DNA of 64,000 nt from Mesorhizobium neociceri (lineage in GTDB: Bacteria > Pseudomonadota > Alphaproteobacteria > Rhizobiales > Rhizobiaceae): the NCBI RefSeq assembly GCF_013520985.1, contig NZ_JACDTY010000007.1, positions 186,001 through 250,000 on the forward strand. Direction: 5' to 3'. The notes beneath the pieces were generated by a model, which saw nothing but the letters and a program-made list of their open reading frames with translations, did not search any database and was not told the DNA's origin. The position numbers and the translations under genes were made by a program. Below, in pieces: positions 44,658 to 51,808 of the stretch; position 1 is the first letter of the stretch, and the number at the start of each line of letters is the position of its first letter.

Positions 44658-45208
44658 TTGCCCCGCGCCTCGTCCGACCTATGCTCGATCACTGTGTTCT
44701 CCACCAGCGGAAGGCCTGAGCCTTCGCTGCTGAAGCGATAGCGCCGCCGCATGCGATCGGTGGCCGTGGGTCCGGTCGCCATGGTGAACTCCTCGCTGTC
44801 GAGCGTCCTGCCGCTCTCACGGTCGACCAGAACCGGCTCGGCCCAGCGTCCGTCCGCTCTGTCCACCACCACCAGGCTCGGGCCTTCGGGCGCCAAGTGC
44901 TTGTTGCCCCAGGCAAGCAGGGAGATAAGCACCGGCCGGAAATCGCGCGCCTTGGCGGTCAGCACATATTCATGGCGAAGCGGGCGCTCGCAGTAGACGC
45001 GCTTCTCGAACAGGCCACGCTCGACCAGGCTGTTCAACCGCCGCGTCAGAATGTTGGGCGCAATGTCCAGGCTCTTCTGAAACTGGTCGAAGCGCGTCAG
45101 GCCCTGGAACGCGTCCCTGAGCAAAAGAATACTCCACCACTCCCCGACAGCGTCGAGGCTGCGCGCGATCGGGCACGGGCGGGTTTCGAAGCTTGTTTTG
45201 GCAACCAT
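44654..45208 (-). CDS. HxlR family transcriptional regulator of the efflux genes
   Basis: This 184-residue protein has an HxlR winged helix (PCPIARSLDAVGEWWSILLLRDAFQGLTRFDQFQKSLDIAPNILTRRLNSLVERGLFEKR) starting with the conserved Cys at about 12, which often senses electrophiles or oxidants. The extra C-terminal half (about 100-184) is longer than in minimal HxlR proteins. The ATG at 45208 is preferred to an upstream TTG. A promoter and palindromic operator candidates lie directly upstream; autoregulation and control of the emrAB-like genes is likely. Confidence 0.88.
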   Translation of the reverse strand: MVAKTSFETRPCPIARSLDAVGEWWSILLLRDAFQGLTRFDQFQKSLDIAPNILTRRLNSLVERGLFEKRVYCERPLRHEYVLTAKARDFRPVLISLLAWGNKHLAPEGPSLVVVDRADGRWAEPVLVDRESGRTLDSEEFTMATGPTATDRMRRRYRFSSEGSGLPLVENTVIEHRSDEARGK

Positions 45209-45233
45209 GACGAAGGTCTCTTTCAAAATGAAA

Positions 45234-45271
45234 GTGACTCATAGCCAAGTTAATTGCATTATGCAAGTCAC
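45234..45271 (-). promoter_or_regulatory. Promoter and operator of the HxlR-efflux operon
   Basis: On the minus strand CTTGCA (45267-45262) and CTATGA (45244-45239) are spaced by 17 bp. The perfect palindrome TTGCAT-T-ATGCAA (45254-45266) overlaps the -35 side. GTGACT (45234-45239) and AGTCAC (45266-45271) form an outer inverted pair flanking the promoter. Both are good candidates for HxlR binding. Confidence 0.65.
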
Positions 45272-45283
45272 TCAGATGTGATC

Positions 45284-45574
45284 ATGGAAGCATGCACGCG
45301 CCCGGCGCGCGTGGTCGTCGGCCAATCCTTCGGCGCCGACGACATCAATGCCCAGACGGCGCCGATCCAGCCCCGGCTGGTCGAAGGCCTCGGCCTCGGC
45401 ATGCTCGCCGAACCGCGCAAGGCTCAAGCGGCGGCGTGAGTGGAGGGGCCGGCACGCAGCCGGTCTCCTGCTCGTCCACCTGCAACTCTATCGGCGCGTG
45501 ATGGCACCGGCGAAAAAAGGTGACGCCCGCGAGCGGAACTCAGGGGCGTCAGACAGTCCGTTCGGTGGATGATT
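45284..45574. other. Intergenic stretch with a short unassigned frame
   Basis: A 51-codon plus-strand frame opens at ATG 45284 (start MEACTRPARVVVGQSFG) and ends at 45439. Its codon pattern is rhizobial, but the product looks like a fragment; there is no clear ribosome-binding site and I do not recognise it. The rest of the gap shows nothing beyond likely promoter sequence for a divergent transcript. Confidence 0.3.
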
Positions 45575-46051
45575 TCAGTCGTTCGGGCCGTAGCCGTTTG
45601 GATAATATCCGCCATCGCCGCCATTGCCCATCAAGAAGGCGCTGCCGGTGTCAACCCGGAGCTGCTGGCTCAAACCATCGAGTTGGTGCAACAACTGCTG
45701 ATACTGTCCAACCGGTATCGCGCCATGTCCCGCGGCTCTTTGGGCAGCCTGGCTGATGTGAGCGGCCCGCATATGCAGCCTATGCGCCTCGGCCGGCTCG
45801 ATCTTTTTCACTTGCATCGCGTCCTCGATGCCTTTGTCCACGCCCTGTATCTGATTGATCAAGGCTGTCACGCGGCCGCCGGTGATGCCGTAGTCCACGC
45901 CTTGTGCTTGACCGATCGAGCCGGTCACGAGTGGATCCGTGTGGAACGCCCGGTCGTTGACAGTGTCGGCGGCATCGAGCGCACCGGCATAGGCAACGCC
46001 GCCGGCGCAAAGAGCAAGCGCTGTGCCCATATAGATAGCTTTGATGTTCAT
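45575..46051 (-). CDS. Small secreted protein of unknown function
   Basis: This 158-residue protein begins with a signal peptide (IYMGTALALCAGGVAYAGA). The mature part has a helical middle (RVTALINQIQGVDKGIEDAMQVKKIEPAEAHRLHMRAAHIS and QYQQLLHQLDGLSQQLR) and a Gly/Tyr-rich end (GGDGGYYPNGYGP). The ATG at 46051 follows AAGGAGA. A similar small secreted gene lies next upstream, suggesting a locus of envelope proteins. I do not recognise the family. Confidence 0.75.
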   Translation of the reverse strand: MNIKAIYMGTALALCAGGVAYAGALDAADTVNDRAFHTDPLVTGSIGQAQGVDYGITGGRVTALINQIQGVDKGIEDAMQVKKIEPAEAHRLHMRAAHISQAAQRAAGHGAIPVGQYQQLLHQLDGLSQQLRVDTGSAFLMGNGGDGGYYPNGYGPND

Positions 46052-46216
46052 GATATGGTCTCCTTCCTGGATTGAGCGATCGTCCCATCGACGACCGCGG
46101 TGGTAATCTGTTGGCAGTGGAGGCTGGCTGGATCGACGCTGGCACTAGGACGTGCGTTACCGCCGCGGGCCCGGACGCCTCAGGTCTATCGATGAATGGA
46201 GTTGGCGGCGGCTTGG

Positions 46217-46618
46217 CTACGGGCAGTAATAGCGATGCACGCCCCACCCGTACGAACGGTAGTCCCCGCAATACGGTCCATATTGGCCAAGTCCAAAGAA
46301 TGGGACAAAGAAGTCGTCCAAGTCGTCACCGCCATGGAAGCGACCAAAATGGCGCCTTCCGTAGAAGCGATGATCGCCATTGAAGCGGTGACGCATACCG
46401 AAGCCGCGATGCATGGCGAAGTTGCCATGGCTCCTGTTGAAAGAATGGCCGCCGAAGCTGCGGCCGCCACCGAAGCCGCCATGATTCCTGAAGTCGCCAT
46501 GGCTCCTGATGAATATGGCGCCGTCATCGCCACCGCCAGCGATCGACGCCGTTGCCGAGCCGGTCGCCAGCACGGCGCCCAGGGCGATCGTCGCAAGCAT
46601 TGTCGTTGAGTTTTTCAT
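46217..46618 (-). CDS. Gly/His/Phe-rich small secreted protein
   Basis: This 133-residue protein has a signal peptide (MLATIALGAVLATGSATASIA). The mature part is dominated by Gly, His, Arg and Phe in short repeats (GGFGGGRSFGGHSFNRSHGNF; HRFYGRRHFGRFHGG), then an aromatic tail with two Cys. Such composition can bind metals or surfaces, but that is inference. ATG 46618 follows AAGGAG. The open frame extends much further upstream, but that part lacks coding character. Confidence 0.7.
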   Translation of the reverse strand: MKNSTTMLATIALGAVLATGSATASIAGGGDDGAIFIRSHGDFRNHGGFGGGRSFGGHSFNRSHGNFAMHRGFGMRHRFNGDHRFYGRRHFGRFHGGDDLDDFFVPFFGLGQYGPYCGDYRSYGWGVHRYYCP

Positions 46619-47085
46619 AGCACGCACTCCTTCGAGCAGACGGCTGCTCACCGTAGCGATGGGGGTGCGGTCGGACTTGGAGACGCGACCCTTCAGCATC
46701 GCAGAGCTGGCGTTTCGGGATCTTGCCGTCATGTCGGGTCGCGATGGGGCTACCCCCGACGGTTCTCGATCCGCCTGGATTCGAGATGGGCATTTGGCCG
46801 GCAAATGATAATTGGCGATGCCTGGAAGAAGGTATTTGGATTTTACGAAGACTGTCCCGCCGCTCAATGTCCTTCGGTCGCTGCTCAGGCCGCGTCGCGG
46901 GGTGCTGCGCCCTTCGGGCGCTGACCATCACGATGTCGCGACAAGGCCTTCTCGCCCGGCGTGCGTTTATTGATTGCCTGGCTTTCGGCACATATGTGCA
47001 AGGGGTTGGCCTTCCGCATCAGGCCGAACAGCCTGACCATGAAGTTGGAGATTGGCCGGCGTTTTGACTATCGCGAGTATTCGGA
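46619..47085. other. Intergenic region between the Gly/His-rich protein and a LysR gene
   Basis: These 467 bp hold no gene I can support. They separate divergent transcripts and should contain both promoters. Several AT-rich patches are seen but no clear -35/-10 pair or palindrome. Confidence 0.4.
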
Positions 47086-48096
47086 GTGGCTCCTTTCCAG
47101 CTCACTGAACTGACCGCCTTCGTGGCAGTCGCGGAACATCTCAGCTTCACCAAAGCGGCGGCTGAGGTCGGGATAGCCCTGCCCACCATGAGCCAGACCA
47201 TCCGGTCGCTCGAGGATCGGCTCGGCGTTCGGCTGTTCAATCGCACAACGCGTAGCGTCGCCATGACGGAGGCCGGGGTTCGCCTTCTGGCTGAAGTACA
47301 GCCGATCCTCCAAGGCATCGATCACGCTCTCGAGAGCGTCAATTCGTTCCGCGACAAACCAATTGGGGCATTGCGCCTGGCTGTCTCGCGGCCGACCGCC
47401 GCGATACTGGCCCCCATGGTGCTCCCGCCGCTCATCCAGCCATTTCTCGCGGAATACCCTGCCATTCACCTTGAAATCCATGTCGATGACACGAACAACG
47501 ACATTGTCAGCGGCAGGTTCGATGCCGGGATTCGTGTCGGGCACAAGATCGAGCGCGACATGACGATCTTGCGCATCGCGGACGAGTTCAGGATGCTTGC
47601 GGTCGCCGCTCCGAGTTATTTGGCGCGGCATTCGAGACCGTCCCTTCCAAAAGATCTGCATGCCCACGACTGCATCCAATTCCGGTCGCCCTTAGATGGC
47701 TCCATACATCCCTGGGTCTTCACACAGGGCGATCGGCATACCGAGATTGCAGTCGAAGGCTCGCTCATCGTCAATGATCTTGACATGCTGCTGAGCACTA
47801 CTCTCGAAGGAGTCGGTATCGGCTACCTCCCGGAGCCGATCGTCGCGAGGCATCTTGCGCGAGGCCGGCTGGTGACCTTGCTGGAGGGCTGGAGTCACAC
47901 GCTGCCTGGCGTTTTCCTTTATCATCCCAGCCGTCGTCAAACGCCCATGCCGCTTCAGGTCTTTCTTAGATTCATCGAGAAATGGCGAAAGAGCGCCTTG
48001 GCAGCTCATCGCTCTCGTGAAACCGGCGGCCAAGGCCGTCAACCGGCACAATACCCCATTCTCGTGCGGCAAGAGCGGCTCGATGAGATGGAGTAG
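47086..48096 (+). CDS. LysR family transcriptional regulator
   Basis: This 336-residue regulator has a LysR helix-turn-helix (ELTAFVAVAEHLSFTKAAAEVGIALPTMSQTIRSLEDRLGVRLFNRTTRSVAMTEAG) and a substrate domain of the CrgA-like group (GRFDAGIRVGHKIERDMTILRI, SYLARHSRPSLPKDLHAHDCI, LEGVGIGYLPEPIVARHLARGRLV). The start is GTG 47086. The protein ends in an extra 30-residue charged tail. The glucanase gene follows 125 bp later in the same direction; its promoter may be separate. The target is unknown. Confidence 0.88.
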   Translation: MAPFQLTELTAFVAVAEHLSFTKAAAEVGIALPTMSQTIRSLEDRLGVRLFNRTTRSVAMTEAGVRLLAEVQPILQGIDHALESVNSFRDKPIGALRLAVSRPTAAILAPMVLPPLIQPFLAEYPAIHLEIHVDDTNNDIVSGRFDAGIRVGHKIERDMTILRIADEFRMLAVAAPSYLARHSRPSLPKDLHAHDCIQFRSPLDGSIHPWVFTQGDRHTEIAVEGSLIVNDLDMLLSTTLEGVGIGYLPEPIVARHLARGRLVTLLEGWSHTLPGVFLYHPSRRQTPMPLQVFLRFIEKWRKSALAAHRSRETGGQGRQPAQYPILVRQERLDEME

Positions 48097-48221
48097 GATC
48101 GCGCGGGCCGCCGGCACATCTTCGGCCGGGGCGTCTGTCGCTATCCGCCTCCGCCTTCCTCACTTATGATTGACCGGCCAAAAAGGTGGGAAGCGCAGCG
48201 AAAGCCGCTATATCGATAGCC

Positions 48222-49523
48222 ATGGATGCATCGAACGAACACGCGCTGAACGACGAGCTCCTCCAAGACATCCAGCGCCTGTCCTTTGAGTATTTTCTCA
48301 ACGAAGCCAACCCATCAAATGGCCTGGTCGCCGACCGCAACACGCCAACGTCGCCTGCCAGCATAGCCGCCGCCGGGCTCGCTTTGTCGTCTTATCCCGT
48401 CGGTGTCGAGCGCGGTTTCATGACGCGCGCCGCCGCGATCGAGCGGACGCTCGCTACCCTTCGCTTCTTCTGGAACGCACCGCACGGGCCGGAGCCCGAT
48501 GCCACCGGCTACAAAGGCTTCTACTATCATTTCCTCGACATGAAGACCGGCCGACGCGTCTGGAACTGCGAGCTATCCACGGTCGATACCGCGCTTCTGC
48601 TGGCCGGCGGTCTGGCCGCCGGCGCCTATTTCGACCAGGACGCCGAATCCGAACTGGAAATCCGCCGGCTCGCCGATGCACTCTACCGCCGCGCCGACTG
48701 GCGCTGGGCGCAGAATGGCGGCGCCACCGTCACCCATGGCTGGCGGCCTGAAAAAGGCTTCCTGCGTTACCGCTGGGAAGGATTCGACGAGGCGCTGATC
48801 CTGTACGTGCTTGGTTTGGGATCGCCGACCCACTCGCTGCCGCCCGAGAGCTACGCGGCCTGGCTGTCCACCTACAAATGGAAGACAATCTACGGCCGCG
48901 CGCTGGTCTATGCCGGCCCGCTCTTCATCCACCAGTTCTCGCATATCTGGATCGACTTTCGCGGCATCCGCGATGCCTTCATGCATGACCACGATAGCGA
49001 CTATTTCCAGAACAGCCGCCAGGCGACCTACCTGCAGCGCGACTACGCCATCCGCAATCCGAAGGGATTCAGCGGCTACGGCGAAAATTGCTGGGGTGTC
49101 ACCGCCAGCGACGGACCTGGCCCTACCAAGCGCGAAATGAGGCTCGATGGCCGCCGCTTCTTCGGCTATCTCGCCCGCGGCGCGCCCTTCGGCCCGGATG
49201 ACGGCACGCTGTCGCCATGGGCGGCGATCGCCTCCCTGCCCTTTGCGCCGGAGATCGTGCTGCCGGCGCTGCGCCATTTTCACGAGATGGACTTGCATGT
49301 GGGCAATCCTTACGGCTTCACCGCAAGCTTCAACCCGACGATCGCCGCCGCTGACGGCCGCGCCTGCGGTTGGGTGTCGCCGGACCATGTCGGCATCAAT
49401 CAAGGGCCGATCGCCCTGATGATCGAGAATTACCGGTCGGACTTCCTGTGGCGGCTGATGCGCCGCGTGCCGGCCATCGCTACAGGTCTCCGCCGAGCCG
49501 GGTTTTCCGGCGGTTGGCTGTGA
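48222..49523 (+). CDS. Glucoamylase-like glycoside hydrolase (PF10091; GH144-like)
   Basis: This 433-residue protein matches the family of endo-beta-1,2-glucanases and related enzymes (glycoamylase domain). Visible family segments are DIQRLSFEYFLNEANPSNGLVADRN, the GYKGFYYHFLDMKTGRR stretch, NCELSTVDTALLLAGGLAAG, WEGFDEALILYVLGLGSPTHSLP, and SGYGENCWGVTASDGP, with SHIWIDFRGIRDAF in the substrate region. No signal peptide is seen, so the enzyme may be cytosolic. Mesorhizobia make cyclic beta-1,2-glucans, so such a glucan is the likely substrate (inference). ATG 48222 is used; a GTG at 48186 is the alternative. Confidence 0.85.
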   Translation: MDASNEHALNDELLQDIQRLSFEYFLNEANPSNGLVADRNTPTSPASIAAAGLALSSYPVGVERGFMTRAAAIERTLATLRFFWNAPHGPEPDATGYKGFYYHFLDMKTGRRVWNCELSTVDTALLLAGGLAAGAYFDQDAESELEIRRLADALYRRADWRWAQNGGATVTHGWRPEKGFLRYRWEGFDEALILYVLGLGSPTHSLPPESYAAWLSTYKWKTIYGRALVYAGPLFIHQFSHIWIDFRGIRDAFMHDHDSDYFQNSRQATYLQRDYAIRNPKGFSGYGENCWGVTASDGPGPTKREMRLDGRRFFGYLARGAPFGPDDGTLSPWAAIASLPFAPEIVLPALRHFHEMDLHVGNPYGFTASFNPTIAAADGRACGWVSPDHVGINQGPIALMIENYRSDFLWRLMRRVPAIATGLRRAGFSGGWL

Positions 49524-49591
49524 CGGGCAGCGATCCAACGCGCATTGCCGTCAAGGCATCAGCACGACCTCGTCGATCCGACGGCATCATG

Positions 49592-49618
49592 AAAAAGGGC
49601 GGCGCAAGCGCCGCCCCT
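49592..49618 (-). terminator. Intrinsic terminator of the FMN reductase gene
   Basis: GGGCGGCG and CGCCGCCC pair around a CAAG loop, followed on the minus strand by TTTTTC. It lies about 27 bp past the stop of the minus-strand reductase gene. Confidence 0.88.
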
Positions 49619-49643
49619 TGGATTGATCCTGGGAGGATAAGGC

Positions 49644-50249
49644 TCAGGCTGCCTGGGCTTCGCCGGCAATCGCGTCGGCCTGACGCGCCGCTTTAAGCAC
49701 CCGGGCCCACCAGGCAACGTCGTTGACCAGGGCTGCGGCTGCCTGGTTCAGATGTTCGATCTCCTCGAGCTTCTTCTCGCCCTGGCGTACCGCCAGGAAA
49801 TCGCCCCAGGCAATGTGGACGGCGGACTTGACCGGCGCCATCTGCAATTCGACCGCGGCAAGGCGCAGGTGCTCGACCGCACGCGAGCCACCGACGCTGC
49901 CATAGCCGACGAAACCGGCCGGCTTCTTGTTCCACTCATTGGCGGCGTAATCGATGGCGTTCTTCAGCACGGCCGTCGGGCCATGGTTGTATTCGGCGGC
50001 GGTGAAGATGAAGCCGTCGAATTCGGCGACCTTCTTCTGCCAGCGCTTCGCAACTTCATTCTGCGACGGCGCCCAGGCAGACGAAGCAACCTCGTCGAAG
50101 AAGGGCAGCGGCCAGTCGCGCAGGTCGACGATCTCGACATCGATGTCGGCATGCGTCTTGGCGATCTTGGCGATCCACTGGGCGGGCACATCGGCGAAAC
50201 GCGCGGCGCGTGTCGAACCGACGACAATGGCGATTTTGGGCTTGGACAT
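49644..50249 (-). CDS. NAD(P)H-dependent FMN reductase-like flavoprotein
   Basis: This 201-residue protein has the flavodoxin-like fold of the NADPH-dependent FMN reductase family: IAIVVGSTRAARFADVPAQWI (phosphate loop), FDGFIFTAAEYNHGPTAVLKNAIDYAANEWNKKPAGFVGYGSVGG. It should reduce quinones, azo dyes or FMN with NAD(P)H. The ATG at 50249, with GGAG six bases upstream, is preferred over one four codons earlier. It diverges from an HxlR regulator, a typical arrangement in which the regulator responds to electrophiles and controls the reductase. Confidence 0.92.
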   Translation of the reverse strand: MSKPKIAIVVGSTRAARFADVPAQWIAKIAKTHADIDVEIVDLRDWPLPFFDEVASSAWAPSQNEVAKRWQKKVAEFDGFIFTAAEYNHGPTAVLKNAIDYAANEWNKKPAGFVGYGSVGGSRAVEHLRLAAVELQMAPVKSAVHIAWGDFLAVRQGEKKLEEIEHLNQAAAALVNDVAWWARVLKAARQADAIAGEAQAA

Positions 50250-50274
50250 GGGGCTCTCCATATATGTAAAAGCT

Positions 50275-50291
50275 GGTATCGTTTGGATACC
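50275..50291. promoter_or_regulatory. HxlR-type operator in divergent promoter region
   Basis: GGTATC-GTTTG-GATACC is a perfect inverted repeat with a 5-bp spacer, centred between the divergent reductase and HxlR genes. A further half-site, GATACTG, lies at about 50304. The symmetry and place suggest binding by the adjacent regulator. Confidence 0.65.
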
Positions 50292-50338
50292 GGCGCTATA
50301 TGAGATACTGTCAAACCACTGCGCAAGGAGGCACCGTT

Positions 50339-50707
50339 TTGTTACTGAGGCACCCGCACAACACCGAAGACTGCCGCGCCGTCTCGGAAATCCTGCAGCG
50401 CGTCGGCGACAAATGGACCGTCCTGGTCGTCGGCAAGCTGGGCGGCGGACCGCTCCGTTTCAATGAATTGCGCGCCGCGGTCGGCGGCATTTCACAGAAG
50501 ATGCTGACCACCACTTTGCGCGGTCTGGAGCGCGATGGTTTCGTCACCCGGACCGTGTTCCCGACCATCCCGCCGCGCGTCGATTATGAGCTGACAGAGC
50601 TCGGCCATGAGCTGCTGATTCCGGTCGGCGCGCTCGGCGAATGGGCGCGCAGGAACACCGTACGCGTCCAGGCGGCGCGCGAAAAATTCGATGGCGCGCA
50701 CGCCTGA
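50339..50707 (+). CDS. HxlR family transcriptional regulator
   Basis: This 122-residue regulator has the compact HxlR winged helix: a conserved Cys near the N terminus (NTEDCRAVSEILQRVGDKWTVLVVGKLGGGPLRFNELRAAVGGISQKMLTTTLRGLERDGFVTRTVFPTIPPRVDYELTELG). TTG at 50339 is taken as the start because AAGGAGG lies seven bases before it; an ATG at 50300 would add 13 residues but has no ribosome-binding site. It probably senses electrophiles through the cysteine and controls the divergent FMN reductase. Confidence 0.88.
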   Translation: MLLRHPHNTEDCRAVSEILQRVGDKWTVLVVGKLGGGPLRFNELRAAVGGISQKMLTTTLRGLERDGFVTRTVFPTIPPRVDYELTELGHELLIPVGALGEWARRNTVRVQAAREKFDGAHA

Positions 50708-50867
50708 AACCCTTGCGGTGGAAGGGTTTTTCCCTCGAAGACGCACGGTTCTGGTTCAACCGAGCCGCCTTGCATCCTCGGCCACGTCGTCGCGATCCAG
50801 CAGCCGGGTCTCGTTTGCCGGCGCATCATCAATTTGAGTTCAATAAGCGTGTTCTGTTGGGAGGCCT

Positions 50868-51071
50868 TCAGGCCTTTGACGCAGGGTTGCCGCAACACAT
50901 CGTACCGCAGGTCTCGGCCCTCGCGGTCCGCTGGTCGCCGACTGTCCGGTCGTGCTTGCAGGCGACGCTCGGAAGCTCTTTCCTGATCTCGGTATAGGCG
51001 GTCGTGCCAAGCAGGCAGATCACCGCGACAAGGGCCGCCACGAGCCAGCCGTTCAGCATATGTTGACGCAT
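50868..51071 (-). CDS. Small single-pass membrane protein
   Basis: This 67-residue protein starts at ATG 51071 behind a strong GGAGGA. It has one membrane segment (LNGWLVAALVAVICLLGTTAYT) and a short tail with four cysteines (ACKHDR, ETCGTMCCG). No family is recognised. The strong ribosome-binding site and the helix-plus-Cys layout argue for a real gene rather than a chance frame. It lies alone, with about 115 bp to the thioesterase gene upstream. Confidence 0.6.
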   Translation of the reverse strand: MRQHMLNGWLVAALVAVICLLGTTAYTEIRKELPSVACKHDRTVGDQRTARAETCGTMCCGNPASKA

Positions 51072-51186
51072 TGTCTTCCTCCGCCGTCCGCAGAATCGGA
51101 GACGAAGGCAACCATTGGATGTCGCGCAGCGCATCGCCCGCGCGGGAGATGTTACAAACTCGTAAGCTTGGCAGAATCGACTTGCG

Positions 51187-51582
51187 TCAGCTTTCCGCTG
51201 GAACCGGCTTTGGCTTGCCCTCGCTATCCAGCGCCACCATGACGAAATCGGCATGCGTGACCTTCTCCATCAGATCGGAGAGGTAGCGCTGCGCCCAGGC
51301 TTCGACCTTGAGCGTCATCGAGGTGCGGCCGACGCGCTCGACATGGGTGTAGATGCATAGCGTGTCGCCGATCTTCATCGCCTTGGCGAAGGACATTTCC
51401 TTGACCGCCGCCGTCACCACGCGGCCCTTTGCGCGCTCGGCAGCGCGGATACCGCAAGCAAGATCCATCTGCGCCATCACCCAGCCGCCAAAGATATCGC
51501 CGGCCGCATTGGCGTCCGATGGCATGGCCAGCGTGCGCAGCGTCAGATCGCCAATCGGCCGGCCGTCCGCGTAGTGCACCAT
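51187..51582 (-). CDS. Acyl-CoA thioesterase (YciA-like hotdog)
   Basis: This 131-residue hotdog-fold thioesterase hydrolyses acyl-CoA. Family segments are LRTLAMPSDANAAGDIFGGWVMAQMDLACGIRAAERAKGRVVTAAVKEMSFAKAMKIGDTLCIYTHVERVGRTSMTL; the conserved Asn-x-x-Gly-x-Ile-Phe-Gly-Gly is present as NAAGDIFGGW, with the active Asp in MAQMDLA. ATG 51582 follows AAGGGGA. Confidence 0.9.
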   Translation of the reverse strand: MVHYADGRPIGDLTLRTLAMPSDANAAGDIFGGWVMAQMDLACGIRAAERAKGRVVTAAVKEMSFAKAMKIGDTLCIYTHVERVGRTSMTLKVEAWAQRYLSDLMEKVTHADFVMVALDSEGKPKPVPAES

Positions 51583-51808
51583 GCCGTGTCCCCTTGAGAT
51601 CGATTACCCTCGATCCCGTAGCGTCATGGCGCTGACAGGTCAACGCGATGCGCGAGGCCGGCTGCGCGCGATGTCGTTTCCTTGATGACATTTCAGAACC
51701 ATGCGCCTTCCAGTCGCTTTTTTCACAACGCATGCCGGAAGGCACGGCGACGCGGCGAGCCTGCCGCGTCTAGGCTGCGGCCAGTTTTCCGGAGCCGTCC
51801 AAATTCAC

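Noticed and set aside
45284-45439. A 51-codon plus-strand frame near the HxlR promoter
   Set aside because: No ribosome-binding site and no recognisable domain; kept only as a note in the intergenic entry.
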